DNA of 48,565 nucleotides, taken from assembly GCA_021808285.1 (NCBI GenBank), contig JAKBBV010000018.1, forward strand, positions 1-48,565. The letters run 5' to 3'. Of this stretch, positions 36,086-45,682 are shown piece after piece. The number at the start of each line of letters is the position of its first letter. The first letter of the stretch is position 1. Below the pieces are notes generated by a model. That model was not told the DNA's origin and ran no database searches. It saw only the letters and a program-made list of their open reading frames with translations. This DNA comes from Pseudomonadota bacterium. Its GTDB lineage: Bacteria > Pseudomonadota > Alphaproteobacteria > Caulobacterales > Caulobacteraceae. A program made the position numbers and the translations under genes.

Positions 36086-36837
36086 TGAATCCCACCCTGA
36101 ATCACGGTCGGCATCTCCTTCATCACGCCCAGTCGACGCGCCACTTCGGTGTAGCTCTCGATGACATTGCCCAGGTCGCGCCGGAAGCGATCCTTGTCGA
36201 GCTTCTCATTGGTCGCCGAATCCCACAGCCGACAACTGTCAGGACTGATCTCGTCGGCAAGTAGAATACGCGAGAAGTCGTTCTCCCACACTCGGCCAAA
36301 CTCAACCTTGAAATCCACAAGCGTGATGCCGACCGCACCGAACATGCCCGACAGGAAGTCGTTCACCCGAAGCGTCATCGCCATCATGTCGTCGATCTCC
36401 TGGGTTGAGGCCCAGTTGAAGGCGGTGATGTGCTCCTCCGCCACCATGGGGTCGGAGAGCTTGTCGTCCTTCAGATAGAACTCGATGATTGAACGTGGCA
36501 GGGCCTGGCCCTCGGGAAGGCCGAAGCGCTTGGAGAGCGACCCGGCCGCGATGTTGCGGCACACCACCTCCAGCGGCACGATCTCCACCTCCTTGATTAG
36601 CTGTTCGCGCAGGCTGAGTCGGCGAATGAAATGATTCTGCACCCCGATTGCCGCGAGCCGGGTCATGACATGCTCGCTGATCCGGTTGTTGATCACGCCC
36701 TTACCTTCGAGAATCGCCGTCTTCGCGCCGTCGAAGGCTGTGGCGTCGTCCTTGAAGTATTGGATCAAGGTTCCAGGCTCAGGACCTTCATAGAGAATCT
36801 TGGCCTTGCCCTCGTAGATCTTCTTTCGGCGAGTCAT
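36082..36837 (-). CDS. purC: SAICAR synthase
   Basis: 251 residues. It joins CAIR and aspartate with ATP to make [22 protein letters not shown] (nucleotide-binding loop), [38 protein letters not shown] and [10 protein letters not shown] with later [14 protein letters not shown] are all intact. The ATG at 36837 is chosen; a TTG twelve codons upstream is in frame but unlikely. It is first in the purC-purS-purQ unit (all overlapping) and is divergent from the channel gene. Confidence 0.96.
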   Translation of the reverse strand: MTRRKKIYEGKAKILYEGPEPGTLIQYFKDDATAFDGAKTAILEGKGVINNRISEHVMTRLAAIGVQNHFIRRLSLREQLIKEVEIVPLEVVCRNIAAGSLSKRFGLPEGQALPRSIIEFYLKDDKLSDPMVAEEHITAFNWASTQEIDDMMAMTLRVNDFLSGMFGAVGITLVDFKVEFGRVWENDFSRILLADEISPDSCRLWDSATNEKLDKDRFRRDLGNVIESYTEVARRLGVMKEMPTVIQGGIQ

Positions 36838-37033
36838 GATCTCATGCGGCCTTTCAAGGCGATCCGACGGCAAATAACCGGGAGAGGCGGCCCCGGTCGC
36901 TTCGGATTGGGATCTGTCAGGAGCGTCCGTCCTCTGGAAGAGACGCCGCCCTAACTACCGGATGCGGCGCCCTGGCGCAAACCCGCGCGCCGGGTGAAGA
37001 TCACGCCGCTTCAGAGGAGGGGGCGGCGACCGT

Positions 37034-37906
37034 ATGGATGACAGGGCGATGCAGGCGCGGGGGCGCGGAAGGGTGCGGGAAGTGGACAGCGTCTCCCTCG
37101 CCGGGGTCGAGGAGAGCGTCTGGGACGATGCCTATCACCGCCTCCTGACCCTGCCCATCAGCGCCTTCTTCGGCGTGATGGCCGCGGCGTTTCTGCTCGT
37201 CAACGCTGTGTTTGCCGGTCTTTACATGCTCGACCCGTTGGGCGTGACCAATGCTCGACCTGGTCACTACGCCGACTATTTCTTCTTCTCGGTCCAGACC
37301 CTGGGGTCCCTCGGCTATGGTTACATGGCGCCCCAAAGCCTCTACGCCAATATCCTGGCGACGGTCGAAGTCTTCCTGGGCATCCTCAATCTGGGGGTGG
37401 CCGCCGGCCTCCTGTTCGCCCGCATCTCCCGTCCCACCGCGCGGATCGTGTTTTCACGCCAGGCCGTGATTACCCGCTTCGACGGGCGCCCCACCCTGAT
37501 CCTGCGAGCCGCGAATCAGCGCCGGAACCGTGTTCTGGAGGCGGAGGTCAGTCTGCTCCTGGTGCAGGACGTCCTCACCGCCGAGGGAGAGCGTCTGCGC
37601 CGCTTCGACGAACTGACGCCGGCGCGCGGGCGAAGTCCGCTCTTCCTTCTGACCTGGCAGATCATGCACGTCATCGACGAGCAGAGCCCGCTTCACGGCG
37701 AAACCGCCGAGAGCCTCGCCGCGCGCAACGCCGAGATTCTGGTCAGCCTCCGGGGACTGGATGAGACCTTCGTCTCCACCATTCATGCGCGGATGACCTA
37801 CCCGCCGGATCAGATCGTTTGGGGCCGCAGGCTCGCCGACATCCTCACCGACCTTCCGGGCGGACGTCGCGTCATCGACATGGGCCGCTTCCATGACCTC
37901 GATTAG
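37034..37906 (+). CDS. inward-rectifier (KirBac-type) potassium channel
   Basis: 290 residues. A short N-terminus with a slide-helix-like DAYHRLLTLP is followed by TM1 (about 43-66), a pore helix and filter SVQTLGSLGYGYMAP (86-100), TM2 (about 104-130) and a C-terminal immunoglobulin-like cytoplasmic domain starting RISRPTARIVFSRQAVI. The filter is S-L-G-Y-G instead of the usual T-V/I-G-Y-G, and the following residue is Tyr rather than Asp. The fold is clear; K+ selectivity should be tested. The ATG at 37034 follows GAGGAGGGGG. It overlaps the next gene by 14 nt. Confidence 0.87.
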   Translation: MDDRAMQARGRGRVREVDSVSLAGVEESVWDDAYHRLLTLPISAFFGVMAAAFLLVNAVFAGLYMLDPLGVTNARPGHYADYFFFSVQTLGSLGYGYMAPQSLYANILATVEVFLGILNLGVAAGLLFARISRPTARIVFSRQAVITRFDGRPTLILRAANQRRNRVLEAEVSLLLVQDVLTAEGERLRRFDELTPARGRSPLFLLTWQIMHVIDEQSPLHGETAESLAARNAEILVSLRGLDETFVSTIHARMTYPPDQIVWGRRLADILTDLPGGRRVIDMGRFHDLD

Positions 37907-38279
37907 GACGGAGGACCTGCCGATTGCCCCCGGGCGCAGGCCAAGCTATGCGACCCCTCTCTACAACAGGACAGCGACGCACATCTTGCCCCCTCAGGAT
38001 CTCGAAATCGACAGAGGCGACGCCGATAGCCATGAGGCGCGGGCGCAGGCCCGGGCCCGGCTCATGCTGGGTCAGTGGGCGGCGGAGCAGATGGGGCTGA
38101 AGGATGCGGCGGCCTATGCCCAGGCTGTCGCACGTCATGGCGCCGGATCGCCGCTCGAGGAAGACGTCCTGCGCAAGGTCGGACATGATCTGAGCGCCTC
38201 CGGCCTGGCCGTGGGCGCGGCGGAGGTAGGCGCGCGATTCGCCGAGTTTCTCGCCCAGTCCCGGGCGATGCGAGACTGA
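37893..38279 (+). CDS. DUF1476 / F1-ATPase zeta-like protein with altered N-terminus
   Basis: 128 residues. Residues about 48-125 match DUF1476, the alphaproteobacterial F1-ATPase inhibitor subunit zeta: EARAQARARLMLGQWAAEQM, EEDVLRKVGHDLSASG and a final helical ARFAEFLAQSRAM. The usual inhibitory N-terminus (a Phe/Asp/Arg-rich segment) is replaced by 47 unrelated residues rich in Pro, Arg and Thr. It may therefore bind the ATPase differently or have another partner. The ATG at 37893 lies inside the channel gene, a 14-nt overlap implying coupled translation. Confidence 0.7.
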   Translation: MTSIRTEDLPIAPGRRPSYATPLYNRTATHILPPQDLEIDRGDADSHEARAQARARLMLGQWAAEQMGLKDAAAYAQAVARHGAGSPLEEDVLRKVGHDLSASGLAVGAAEVGARFAEFLAQSRAMRD

Positions 38280-38289
38280 GATCCACGGC

Positions 38290-39468
38290 ATGGGCCCTCT
38301 GAGCGACCTCAAGGTCATCGAGATGGGTCAGCTCATCGCCGGGCCCTTCTGCGGCCAGCTTCTGGGCGACATGGGCGCGGAGGTGGTCAAGATCGAGCCG
38401 CCCGGGGCCGGCGATCCGATGCGGGGCTGGGGCCAGGCGGCGCCGGTCTGGTGGGAGGTGATCGGTCGCAACAAGAAGAGCGTCTCGCTCAATCTTCGCG
38501 ATCCCGAGGGCCAGGCCCTGGCCCGGCGCCTGATCGCCCAGGCCGATGTCCTGATCGAGAACTTCAAGCCCGGAACACTGGAGAGCTGGGGCCTCTCGCC
38601 CGACGCCCTGCGGGCGGAGCATCCCACGCTGATTGTGGCGCGCATGTCCGGTTACGGCCAGACCGGCCCCTATAGCGATCGCGCGGGCTTTGGCGGCATC
38701 GCCGAGGCCATGGGCGGCTGGCGGCGTCTGGTGGGCGATCCGGACCGTCCGCCATCTCGCATGGGCGTCTCCATCGGGGATTCTCTCACCGCCAGCTATG
38801 GCGCCATGGGCGTGCTCGCCGCCCTGCATCACCGCGAACGCAGCGGCCAGGGCCAGATCATCGACGCGGCGCTCTATGAGTCCGTGCTGCAGGTCATGGA
38901 GAGCCTGATCACCGAGTACTCGGCCGTCGGCTTCACGCGCGAGCGTTCGGGCCCCATCCTGCCCGGCATAGCGCCATCCAACGTCTATCCCTGCGCCGAC
39001 GGCGAATACATGATCGGCGCCAATGGCGACTCTCTCTTCCGCCGTCTGGCCGAGGCCATGGGGCGACCGCAATTGGCGGACGATCCCCGCTACGCCACCC
39101 ATGAGGCGCGGGGCCGCAACCAGGCCGAACTCGACGCGCTCATCGCGGACTGGACACAGACCCTGACCGTGGCGGAGCTTGAGGCCCTGATGCTGGCCAA
39201 GGGCATCCCCGCCGGGCGCCTCTATGCGCCCCGCGACATGGTCGAGGACCCGCACTTCCGGGCGCGCGAGGCGATCCTCGATGTCGCAAATCCGAAATGG
39301 CCGGGTCTCAAGATGCAGGGGGTGTTTCCCAAATTCTCCGCCACCCCGGGCGCCGTGCGCGGTCTCGCCCCCCAAAGCGTCGGCGAGCACAATGCCGAGA
39401 TCCTGGGCGGCCGGCTCGGCCTCTCCCCGGCTGACCTGGAGAGCCTGAAAGCACGCGGGGTGGTCTGA
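38290..39468 (+). CDS. CoA transferase, family III (CaiB/BaiF)
   Basis: 392 residues. It transfers CoA between a donor thioester and a carboxylic acid. Seen: LKVIEMGQLIAGPFCGQLLGDMGAEVVKIEPP, SVSLNLRDPEGQ, ADVLIENFKPG, ARMSGYGQTGPYSDRAGFG and the catalytic Asp D164 in SIGDSLTASYGAMGVL. Length and motif order are typical. The substrate (formyl, carnitine, succinyl or aromatic acyl) cannot be told, since no dedicated pathway surrounds it. It begins 10 bp after the zeta-like gene. Confidence 0.9.
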   Translation: MGPLSDLKVIEMGQLIAGPFCGQLLGDMGAEVVKIEPPGAGDPMRGWGQAAPVWWEVIGRNKKSVSLNLRDPEGQALARRLIAQADVLIENFKPGTLESWGLSPDALRAEHPTLIVARMSGYGQTGPYSDRAGFGGIAEAMGGWRRLVGDPDRPPSRMGVSIGDSLTASYGAMGVLAALHHRERSGQGQIIDAALYESVLQVMESLITEYSAVGFTRERSGPILPGIAPSNVYPCADGEYMIGANGDSLFRRLAEAMGRPQLADDPRYATHEARGRNQAELDALIADWTQTLTVAELEALMLAKGIPAGRLYAPRDMVEDPHFRAREAILDVANPKWPGLKMQGVFPKFSATPGAVRGLAPQSVGEHNAEILGGRLGLSPADLESLKARGVV

Positions 39469-39552
39469 AGCTTCCCCCACGGCGCCCTTGCCGGGCGCGC
39501 GGGGGCGGACTTAGCTGGCGGCGATAAGACATCCGCAGGAAGAGAGACGCCC

Positions 39553-40218
39553 ATGCCCTCGCTCCGCCAGGTGAGCCGCGCCGACGCCGTCGCGGCGGGA
39601 CGCGATCTCGTCCTGCGCTATTATGACTTCCTGTTCGGACCGGAGCGCGATCCCGTGGCCCGGCCCGGCACGGCGACCGGCACGCCCGGCGACTGGTGGA
39701 CCGTCTTCGCCCTGGTCCCGGATATCTTCAAGCACGCCGTCGAAGGCTTCGCTGTCTATCGCAACCCGGCGCGCACCCTCGATCCGGTCCTGCGCGAGCT
39801 CGGCCAGACCCGGGCCGGCTGGGTCAAGGCCAGCCAGTTCGTCTTCTCCCAGCACTGCAAGTCCCTGCGCGGCCTGGGGGTGAGCGAGGAGAAGATCGCC
39901 GCCATCCCGCACTGGCAGGTGGCCGACGCATTCGACGCCAAGGAGCGCGCCGTGCTCGCCTATGCCGACTGCCTGTGCCAGGCCGGGGGGCGCACGCCGG
40001 ACGCGGTCATGGCCGCGCTCAAGGCGTTTCTCAGCGACGAGCAGATCCTGGAGCTGACCTACATCACTTGCCTCTATGACATGCACGCGGTGATGACCCG
40101 GGCCCTGCGCCTGGAGTTCGATGACCGGGATGAGCCGATTGTGGAGGTCGCCGCCCCCAGCGATTTCAGCGCCGCCGACTTCCTCGGCGGGCGACCCGGG
40201 CCATCGGCCAAGGCCTGA
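39553..40218 (+). CDS. carboxymuconolactone-decarboxylase-like (CMD/AhpD fold) protein
   Basis: 221 residues, mostly helical. The central FSQHCKSLRGLGVSEEKI (98-115) and FDAKERAVLAYADCLC regions match the CMD/AhpD-like fold. The redox CxxC of AhpD is absent; only C102 lies in the box. This resembles the many non-peroxidase CMD proteins of unknown role. The ATG at 39553 follows GGAAGAGAG. A C-terminal tail after about 200 is Pro/Gly rich. It is 21 bp before a cysteine-cluster gene, so the two may be co-transcribed. Confidence 0.75.
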   Translation: MPSLRQVSRADAVAAGRDLVLRYYDFLFGPERDPVARPGTATGTPGDWWTVFALVPDIFKHAVEGFAVYRNPARTLDPVLRELGQTRAGWVKASQFVFSQHCKSLRGLGVSEEKIAAIPHWQVADAFDAKERAVLAYADCLCQAGGRTPDAVMAALKAFLSDEQILELTYITCLYDMHAVMTRALRLEFDDRDEPIVEVAAPSDFSAADFLGGRPGPSAKA

Positions 40219-40238
40219 CGCGCTCGACCGGGCCCGAC

Positions 40239-40754
40239 TTGCCGTTTCCGGACCTGAAGCCCGATTGCTCGCACTGCGCCTCGCTGTGCTGCGTGGCGCT
40301 CGCCTTCGATCGCTCGTCACTGTTCGCCTTCGACAAGCCCGCCGGCGAGCCGTGCCGCCATCTGGACGCTGGAGGCGCCTGCCGCATCCACGCCGAGCGC
40401 GCCGCGCGGGGCTTCGGCGGCTGCATCCGCTATGACTGCCACGGCGCCGGCCAGAGGGTGACGCAGGACATTTTCGCCGGCCGCGTCTGGGCGGACGAGG
40501 CCGAGCGGCGCGAAGCCCTCTCACGGGCCTTTCCCGTGGTGGAGACGGCCCATCGCCTGCTCGTCCTCCTGGCGGAAGCGGAAAAGCTGCCCCTGGCGGA
40601 GGCGGCGGCGTCGCGCCTGACCGACCTGGCCGGACAGATCGCCGGGGCTGGCGCGGACGGCGCCGCCCTGGCGCGCCTGGAGGGCGAGACGCAGGCCTTT
40701 CTTGGCGGCCTTCGCCCCTATGTGAGGGCCAGACCGGAGCCGGAGCGCGCCTGA
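40239..40754 (+). CDS. cysteine-cluster protein of unknown function
   Basis: 171 residues. Eight Cys lie in the first 67 residues (10, 13, 17, 18, 39, 48, 62, 67), in the pattern CxxCxxxCC...C...C...C....C, with FDKPAGEPCRHL and GFGGCIRYDCHGAGQRV. The same cysteine domain is, from memory, often fused to pentapeptide repeats in Actinobacteria; here it stands alone with a helical C-terminal half. The cluster probably binds zinc or an Fe-S centre. The start is TTG at 40239, since no ATG or GTG fits upstream of the first Cys. Its function is unknown. Confidence 0.65.
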   Translation: MPFPDLKPDCSHCASLCCVALAFDRSSLFAFDKPAGEPCRHLDAGGACRIHAERAARGFGGCIRYDCHGAGQRVTQDIFAGRVWADEAERREALSRAFPVVETAHRLLVLLAEAEKLPLAEAAASRLTDLAGQIAGAGADGAALARLEGETQAFLGGLRPYVRARPEPERA

Positions 40755-40775
40755 GCCCCCAGCCCGCCAGGACCC

Positions 40776-42128
<1,353 letters not shown>

Positions 42129-42221
42129 GCCCCCCCGTTTAGGCGGTTGCGCCCGCGCGCGAAAGACCGTCACCTGTCGGGGTTCGTCTTTCCCACGCCA
42201 CGGTCGGTTCGTCCCGGCGCC

Positions 42222-43406
42222 ATGATGGAATCGCCCATGCCCCCTCGCCCCCTGATCGCCGCACTCGCCGCCGGCCTTTGCCTCGGCGCGTCCGCCTTCA
42301 CGCCGACCCTGGCCCAGGCCGCCGGCGATCCGACCCGCGATCTCCTGGAGGCGCTCTCCAATGCGCCCGGGCCCTCCGGCTTCGAGGAGCCGGTGCGCGC
42401 GATCATGGTCCCGGCGCTGAAACCCTATGGCAAGCTCAGCTATGACGGCATGGGCTCGGTGATCCTTGAGACAGGGACGAGCGGGCCCAAGGTCATGCTC
42501 GACGCCCATATGGATGAGCTGGGCGGGATGACCCGGCGCATCACCGCCGACGGCTTCGTCACCATGCAGATGCTCGGCGGCTGGCTGGATGCGGCCCTGC
42601 CCGGCCAGCGCTGGATCATCATCGGCGCCAAGGGGCCGGTTCAGGCGGTGAGCGCCATGCGCGATATCCACGTCATCCCCGCCGATGAGCGCGGCAAGCC
42701 CTTCGACCGGCGCAACCTGTTCCTCGATGTGGGGGCCAGCAGCGCCGCCGAGGCCGCCGCGCTGGGCATCGAGGCCGGCGACCCCGTCGTCCCCGACTCC
42801 AAGTTCGTCGAGATGAACATCGCCGGGCGCTATATGGGCAAGGCCTGGGACGACCGGGTCGGCTGCGCGGTGATCATCGAGGCCCTGCAGCGTCTGGCCA
42901 AGGAAGGCCATCCCAATCATCTCTTCGTGGTGGCCACGACGCAGGAGGAGATCGGCCTGCGCGGCGCGCAGACGGCCTCGAACCTCGTCCAGCCGGACAT
43001 CGGCATCGCCATCGAGGGCGGCATGGCCGGCGATCAGCCCGACACCCATCCGGACGAGACCAATGCGCGCCTGGGCGGCGGTCCGGATCTCTTCGTCTAT
43101 GACGCCAGCGCGCTGCCGAACCGCAAGTTCACGGCTCTGATCCGCCAGACGGCCAAGGAGATTGGCGTTCCCGTCCAGCTCGACCTCGTCTCTGGCTATG
43201 GCGACGATTCCGCGATGATGCAGAAATCCGGGGGCGGGGCGCCGACCATGAACATCGGCGTGCCGGTGCGCTACATGCACGTCCACAACGGCATTATGGA
43301 CCGCAAGGACTTCGACGAGACGGTCGATCTGGTGGTCGCCGTGATCAAGCGCCTGGACGCCAAGACGGTGGCGCAGCTTCGCGACTTCACCCCGCCGGGA
43401 CAGTAG
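42222..43406 (+). CDS. exported M42-type metallopeptidase
   Basis: 394 residues. A signal peptide (PRPLIAALAAGLCLGASAF, cleavage near AQAAG) is followed by a di-metal peptidase. Seen: PSGFEEPVRAIM, metal His in MLDAHMDELG, bridging Asp in KAWDDRVGCA, catalytic EE in TTQEEIGLRGAQ, AIEGG and the last metal His region YMHVHNG. M42 enzymes are usually cytosolic aminopeptidases, so the leader is notable. In-frame ATGs at 42222, 42225 and 42237 are all possible; the last, preceded by GGAA, starts directly at the leader. Confidence 0.87.
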   Translation: MMESPMPPRPLIAALAAGLCLGASAFTPTLAQAAGDPTRDLLEALSNAPGPSGFEEPVRAIMVPALKPYGKLSYDGMGSVILETGTSGPKVMLDAHMDELGGMTRRITADGFVTMQMLGGWLDAALPGQRWIIIGAKGPVQAVSAMRDIHVIPADERGKPFDRRNLFLDVGASSAAEAAALGIEAGDPVVPDSKFVEMNIAGRYMGKAWDDRVGCAVIIEALQRLAKEGHPNHLFVVATTQEEIGLRGAQTASNLVQPDIGIAIEGGMAGDQPDTHPDETNARLGGGPDLFVYDASALPNRKFTALIRQTAKEIGVPVQLDLVSGYGDDSAMMQKSGGGAPTMNIGVPVRYMHVHNGIMDRKDFDETVDLVVAVIKRLDAKTVAQLRDFTPPGQ

Positions 43407-43418
43407 GCGCCGAAGCGG

Positions 43419-44888
43419 TCACGCGGCGGCGCTCGCCGTTTCGGCCAGGCGCTTTTCCAGGCCAAAGGCGGCCAGGAGATAGTGGAGGCCGCCCCAGGCA
43501 TAGAAGAGCACGGTGATCGAGATTCCCTGTCGCGTGGCGTCGACCAGGGCTGCGCGGCAGGCGCCGGCCACAACCGCGGACGCGCCCTTGGGCGCGACGC
43601 CGCCGGGGCACAGATGGGCGAAGCTCGGCGCATGGGCGGGCGCGGCGCGCCAGAGCTCGGCCAGTCCCGCCCCAAGGCCGCCTCCCCCTCCCGCTCCCAG
43701 GGCGAAATGAAGCTGGGCCAGATGGTCGATCAGGACCCCCGTCAGCAGGGGGCCGCCGCCGAGCGCGATCAGATTGAGGAACAGGAACATCACCGCCGTC
43801 GCCGTGGCCCGGCGATGCGGGGGCATGACGTTCTGCACCACCCCGAAGGTGGGGCCCAGATAGGTGTAGTGGAACACCCCGGGCAGGGCCAGGATCAGGG
43901 CCGCGACCCGCCAGTCGCCCTGGCCGTAGCCGAGCAGATAGAGCGGCGTGGCGATGGCGAGGCCGATGGCGGGAGTGAGGGCGTACCAACGCGCGCCATG
44001 GCGGCTCGCCCAGTCGCTCACGAAGCCGCCGAGCAAGGTCCCGAGCCCCGTGGAGACGCCGCCGATGAGGCCGAAGATCAGGCCGACCGTGGCATAGTCC
44101 AGTCCGAAGGCGCGGGTGAAATAGGGGGCCGAGAACTGGCCGATGCCATAGCCGCCCACCGAGGTCAGGGTGATGCCCAGCACCATGTGCAGGATCGGCC
44201 AGCGTCCAAACAGCTCGCGGGTCACGACCCACAGCTCGGCCAGTTCGTGACGAAGACCGCCGCGCGGCGCGGGCGCCGCGGTCGCGTCGAGGCCCCCGCG
44301 CGCCGGCTCGCGCACCACGAGTTTGATCGCCAGGGCGAGCAGCAAGCCTGGCGCTCCGACGACGAAGAACGCCACCCGCCAGCCATAGGTCTTGGCCAGC
44401 CAGCCGCCCGCCACCGAACCGATCATAGCGCCCAGCGGAATGCCGAAGGCGTAGACCGCCAGGGCCGAGGCCCTGCGCTTCGCCGGATAATAGTCGGAGA
44501 TGAGGGACTGGGCCGGCGGCGTGCATCCGGCCTCGCCGATCCCCACACCCACGCGCAGGGCCAGCAGGGAGAGGAAGCTCCCCGCTAGGCCGCAGGCGGC
44601 GGTGAACCCCGACCAGAGCACCACCGCGACCGAGATGATCGTCACCCGGTTGAAACGCTCGGCCAGGCGCGCGATAGGCACGCCGAGCACCGTATAGAGC
44701 AGGGCGAAGGCCATGCCCCCCAGGAGTCCCAACTGGGTGTCGGTGATCTTGAGGTCGAGCTTGATCGCCTGACCGAGGATGCCGACGATGGTGCGATCGA
44801 CGAAATTGAAGGTATAGGCGGCCAGCATCAGGCCGAGCACGATTTTGCGGTAGGTCTCGCCCGCATCTCGCGTGGCCGCGGTCGTCAT
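43419..44888 (-). CDS. MFS transporter, spinster-like
   Basis: 489 residues with about twelve hydrophobic segments. NFVDRTIVGILGQAIKLDL in helix 1, GVGIGEAGCTPPAQSLISDYYP and RRASALAVYAFGIPLG are the signature of the spinster-like MFS branch abundant in sphingomonads and Caulobacterales. An enlarged loop near 320-450 includes a Gly-rich GAGGGGGLGAG and extra residues before the last helices. The substrate is unknown. The ATG at 44888 has GGGGGAG upstream and is preferred over a GTG at 44906. It is divergent from the GST gene. Confidence 0.85.
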   Translation of the reverse strand: MTTAATRDAGETYRKIVLGLMLAAYTFNFVDRTIVGILGQAIKLDLKITDTQLGLLGGMAFALLYTVLGVPIARLAERFNRVTIISVAVVLWSGFTAACGLAGSFLSLLALRVGVGIGEAGCTPPAQSLISDYYPAKRRASALAVYAFGIPLGAMIGSVAGGWLAKTYGWRVAFFVVGAPGLLLALAIKLVVREPARGGLDATAAPAPRGGLRHELAELWVVTRELFGRWPILHMVLGITLTSVGGYGIGQFSAPYFTRAFGLDYATVGLIFGLIGGVSTGLGTLLGGFVSDWASRHGARWYALTPAIGLAIATPLYLLGYGQGDWRVAALILALPGVFHYTYLGPTFGVVQNVMPPHRRATATAVMFLFLNLIALGGGPLLTGVLIDHLAQLHFALGAGGGGGLGAGLAELWRAAPAHAPSFAHLCPGGVAPKGASAVVAGACRAALVDATRQGISITVLFYAWGGLHYLLAAFGLEKRLAETASAAA

Positions 44889-44989
44889 GGCGCGTCGCTC
44901 CCCCACGGCGCGCCGGTTTTCGCGGCGCCTCTGGCGTCTTTGGCTGAGGGCGGCTCGCGCCGGCCCCGACTCTGTTGAAGGAGACAGTC

Positions 44990-45616
44990 GTGGAATTGAT
45001 CATCGGCGACAAGGTCTGGTCGAGCTGGTCCCTGCGACCCTGGCTGGCGCTCAAGAGGACCGGCGCGCCGTTCACCGAGACCCTGGTGCGCCTGCGCGAG
45101 CATGACCTCACCACGGCCAACATCCGCGCCGCGGGCTCGCCCACGGGCTTGGTGCCGGTGCTGCGGGATGGCGATCTGACCCTTTGGGACAGCCTGGCGA
45201 TCAGCGAATACCTGGCCGACCGCTTTCCCGAGGCGACCCTCTGGCCCGCCGATCCGGCGGCCCGCGCCCTGGCCCGGGCGGCGGCGGCGGAGATGCACGC
45301 GGGCTTTCCCAACCTGCGCCGCCAGCTCTACATGGATCTGGCCCGCCGCGCGCCGCTGGAGCTTGAGCCGGCGACGCAAGACGAGATTCGCCGGGTCGTG
45401 ACGCTGTGGCTCGCCCTTCTGGACCGGTTCGGAGGCCCTTTCCTGGCCGGAGGCTGGTCCATCGCCGACGCCTTCTACACTCCGGTGGCCACGCGGTTCC
45501 GATCCTATCTGGTCGATCTGTCCGCCTTCGGTGACGACGGTCGGGCCGCCGCCTATGCGGCGCGCCTCCTGAGCGAGCCGGATTTTCTGGACTGGGAGCG
45601 AGCGGCCCTGGCGTAA
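44990..45616 (+). CDS. glutathione S-transferase family protein
   Basis: 208 residues. The N-terminal thioredoxin-like domain begins ELIIGDKVWSSWSLRPWLAL, where WSSWSLR carries the likely catalytic Ser. GLVPVLRDGDLTLWDSLAI contains the cis-Pro and the D-S glutathione-binding pair, and the C-terminal half is helical. Start GTG at 44990 is chosen because AAGGAG (44978-44983) sits six bases upstream; an in-frame TTG at 44975 overlaps that site. Substrate unknown. It lies between a divergent MFS gene and an esterase. Confidence 0.87.
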   Translation: MELIIGDKVWSSWSLRPWLALKRTGAPFTETLVRLREHDLTTANIRAAGSPTGLVPVLRDGDLTLWDSLAISEYLADRFPEATLWPADPAARALARAAAAEMHAGFPNLRRQLYMDLARRAPLELEPATQDEIRRVVTLWLALLDRFGGPFLAGGWSIADAFYTPVATRFRSYLVDLSAFGDDGRAAAYAARLLSEPDFLDWERAALA

Positions 45617-45682
45617 GCGCGGGACGGCTGCGACAAGCGTTTGGAAGCGGTACACGATTCCGTGGCGGCGGGAGGGCGAGGC

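Noticed and set aside
42129-43286. Upstream continuation of the purB frame
   Set aside because: It is antisense to the M42 peptidase gene. The true purB N-terminus starts at 42128.
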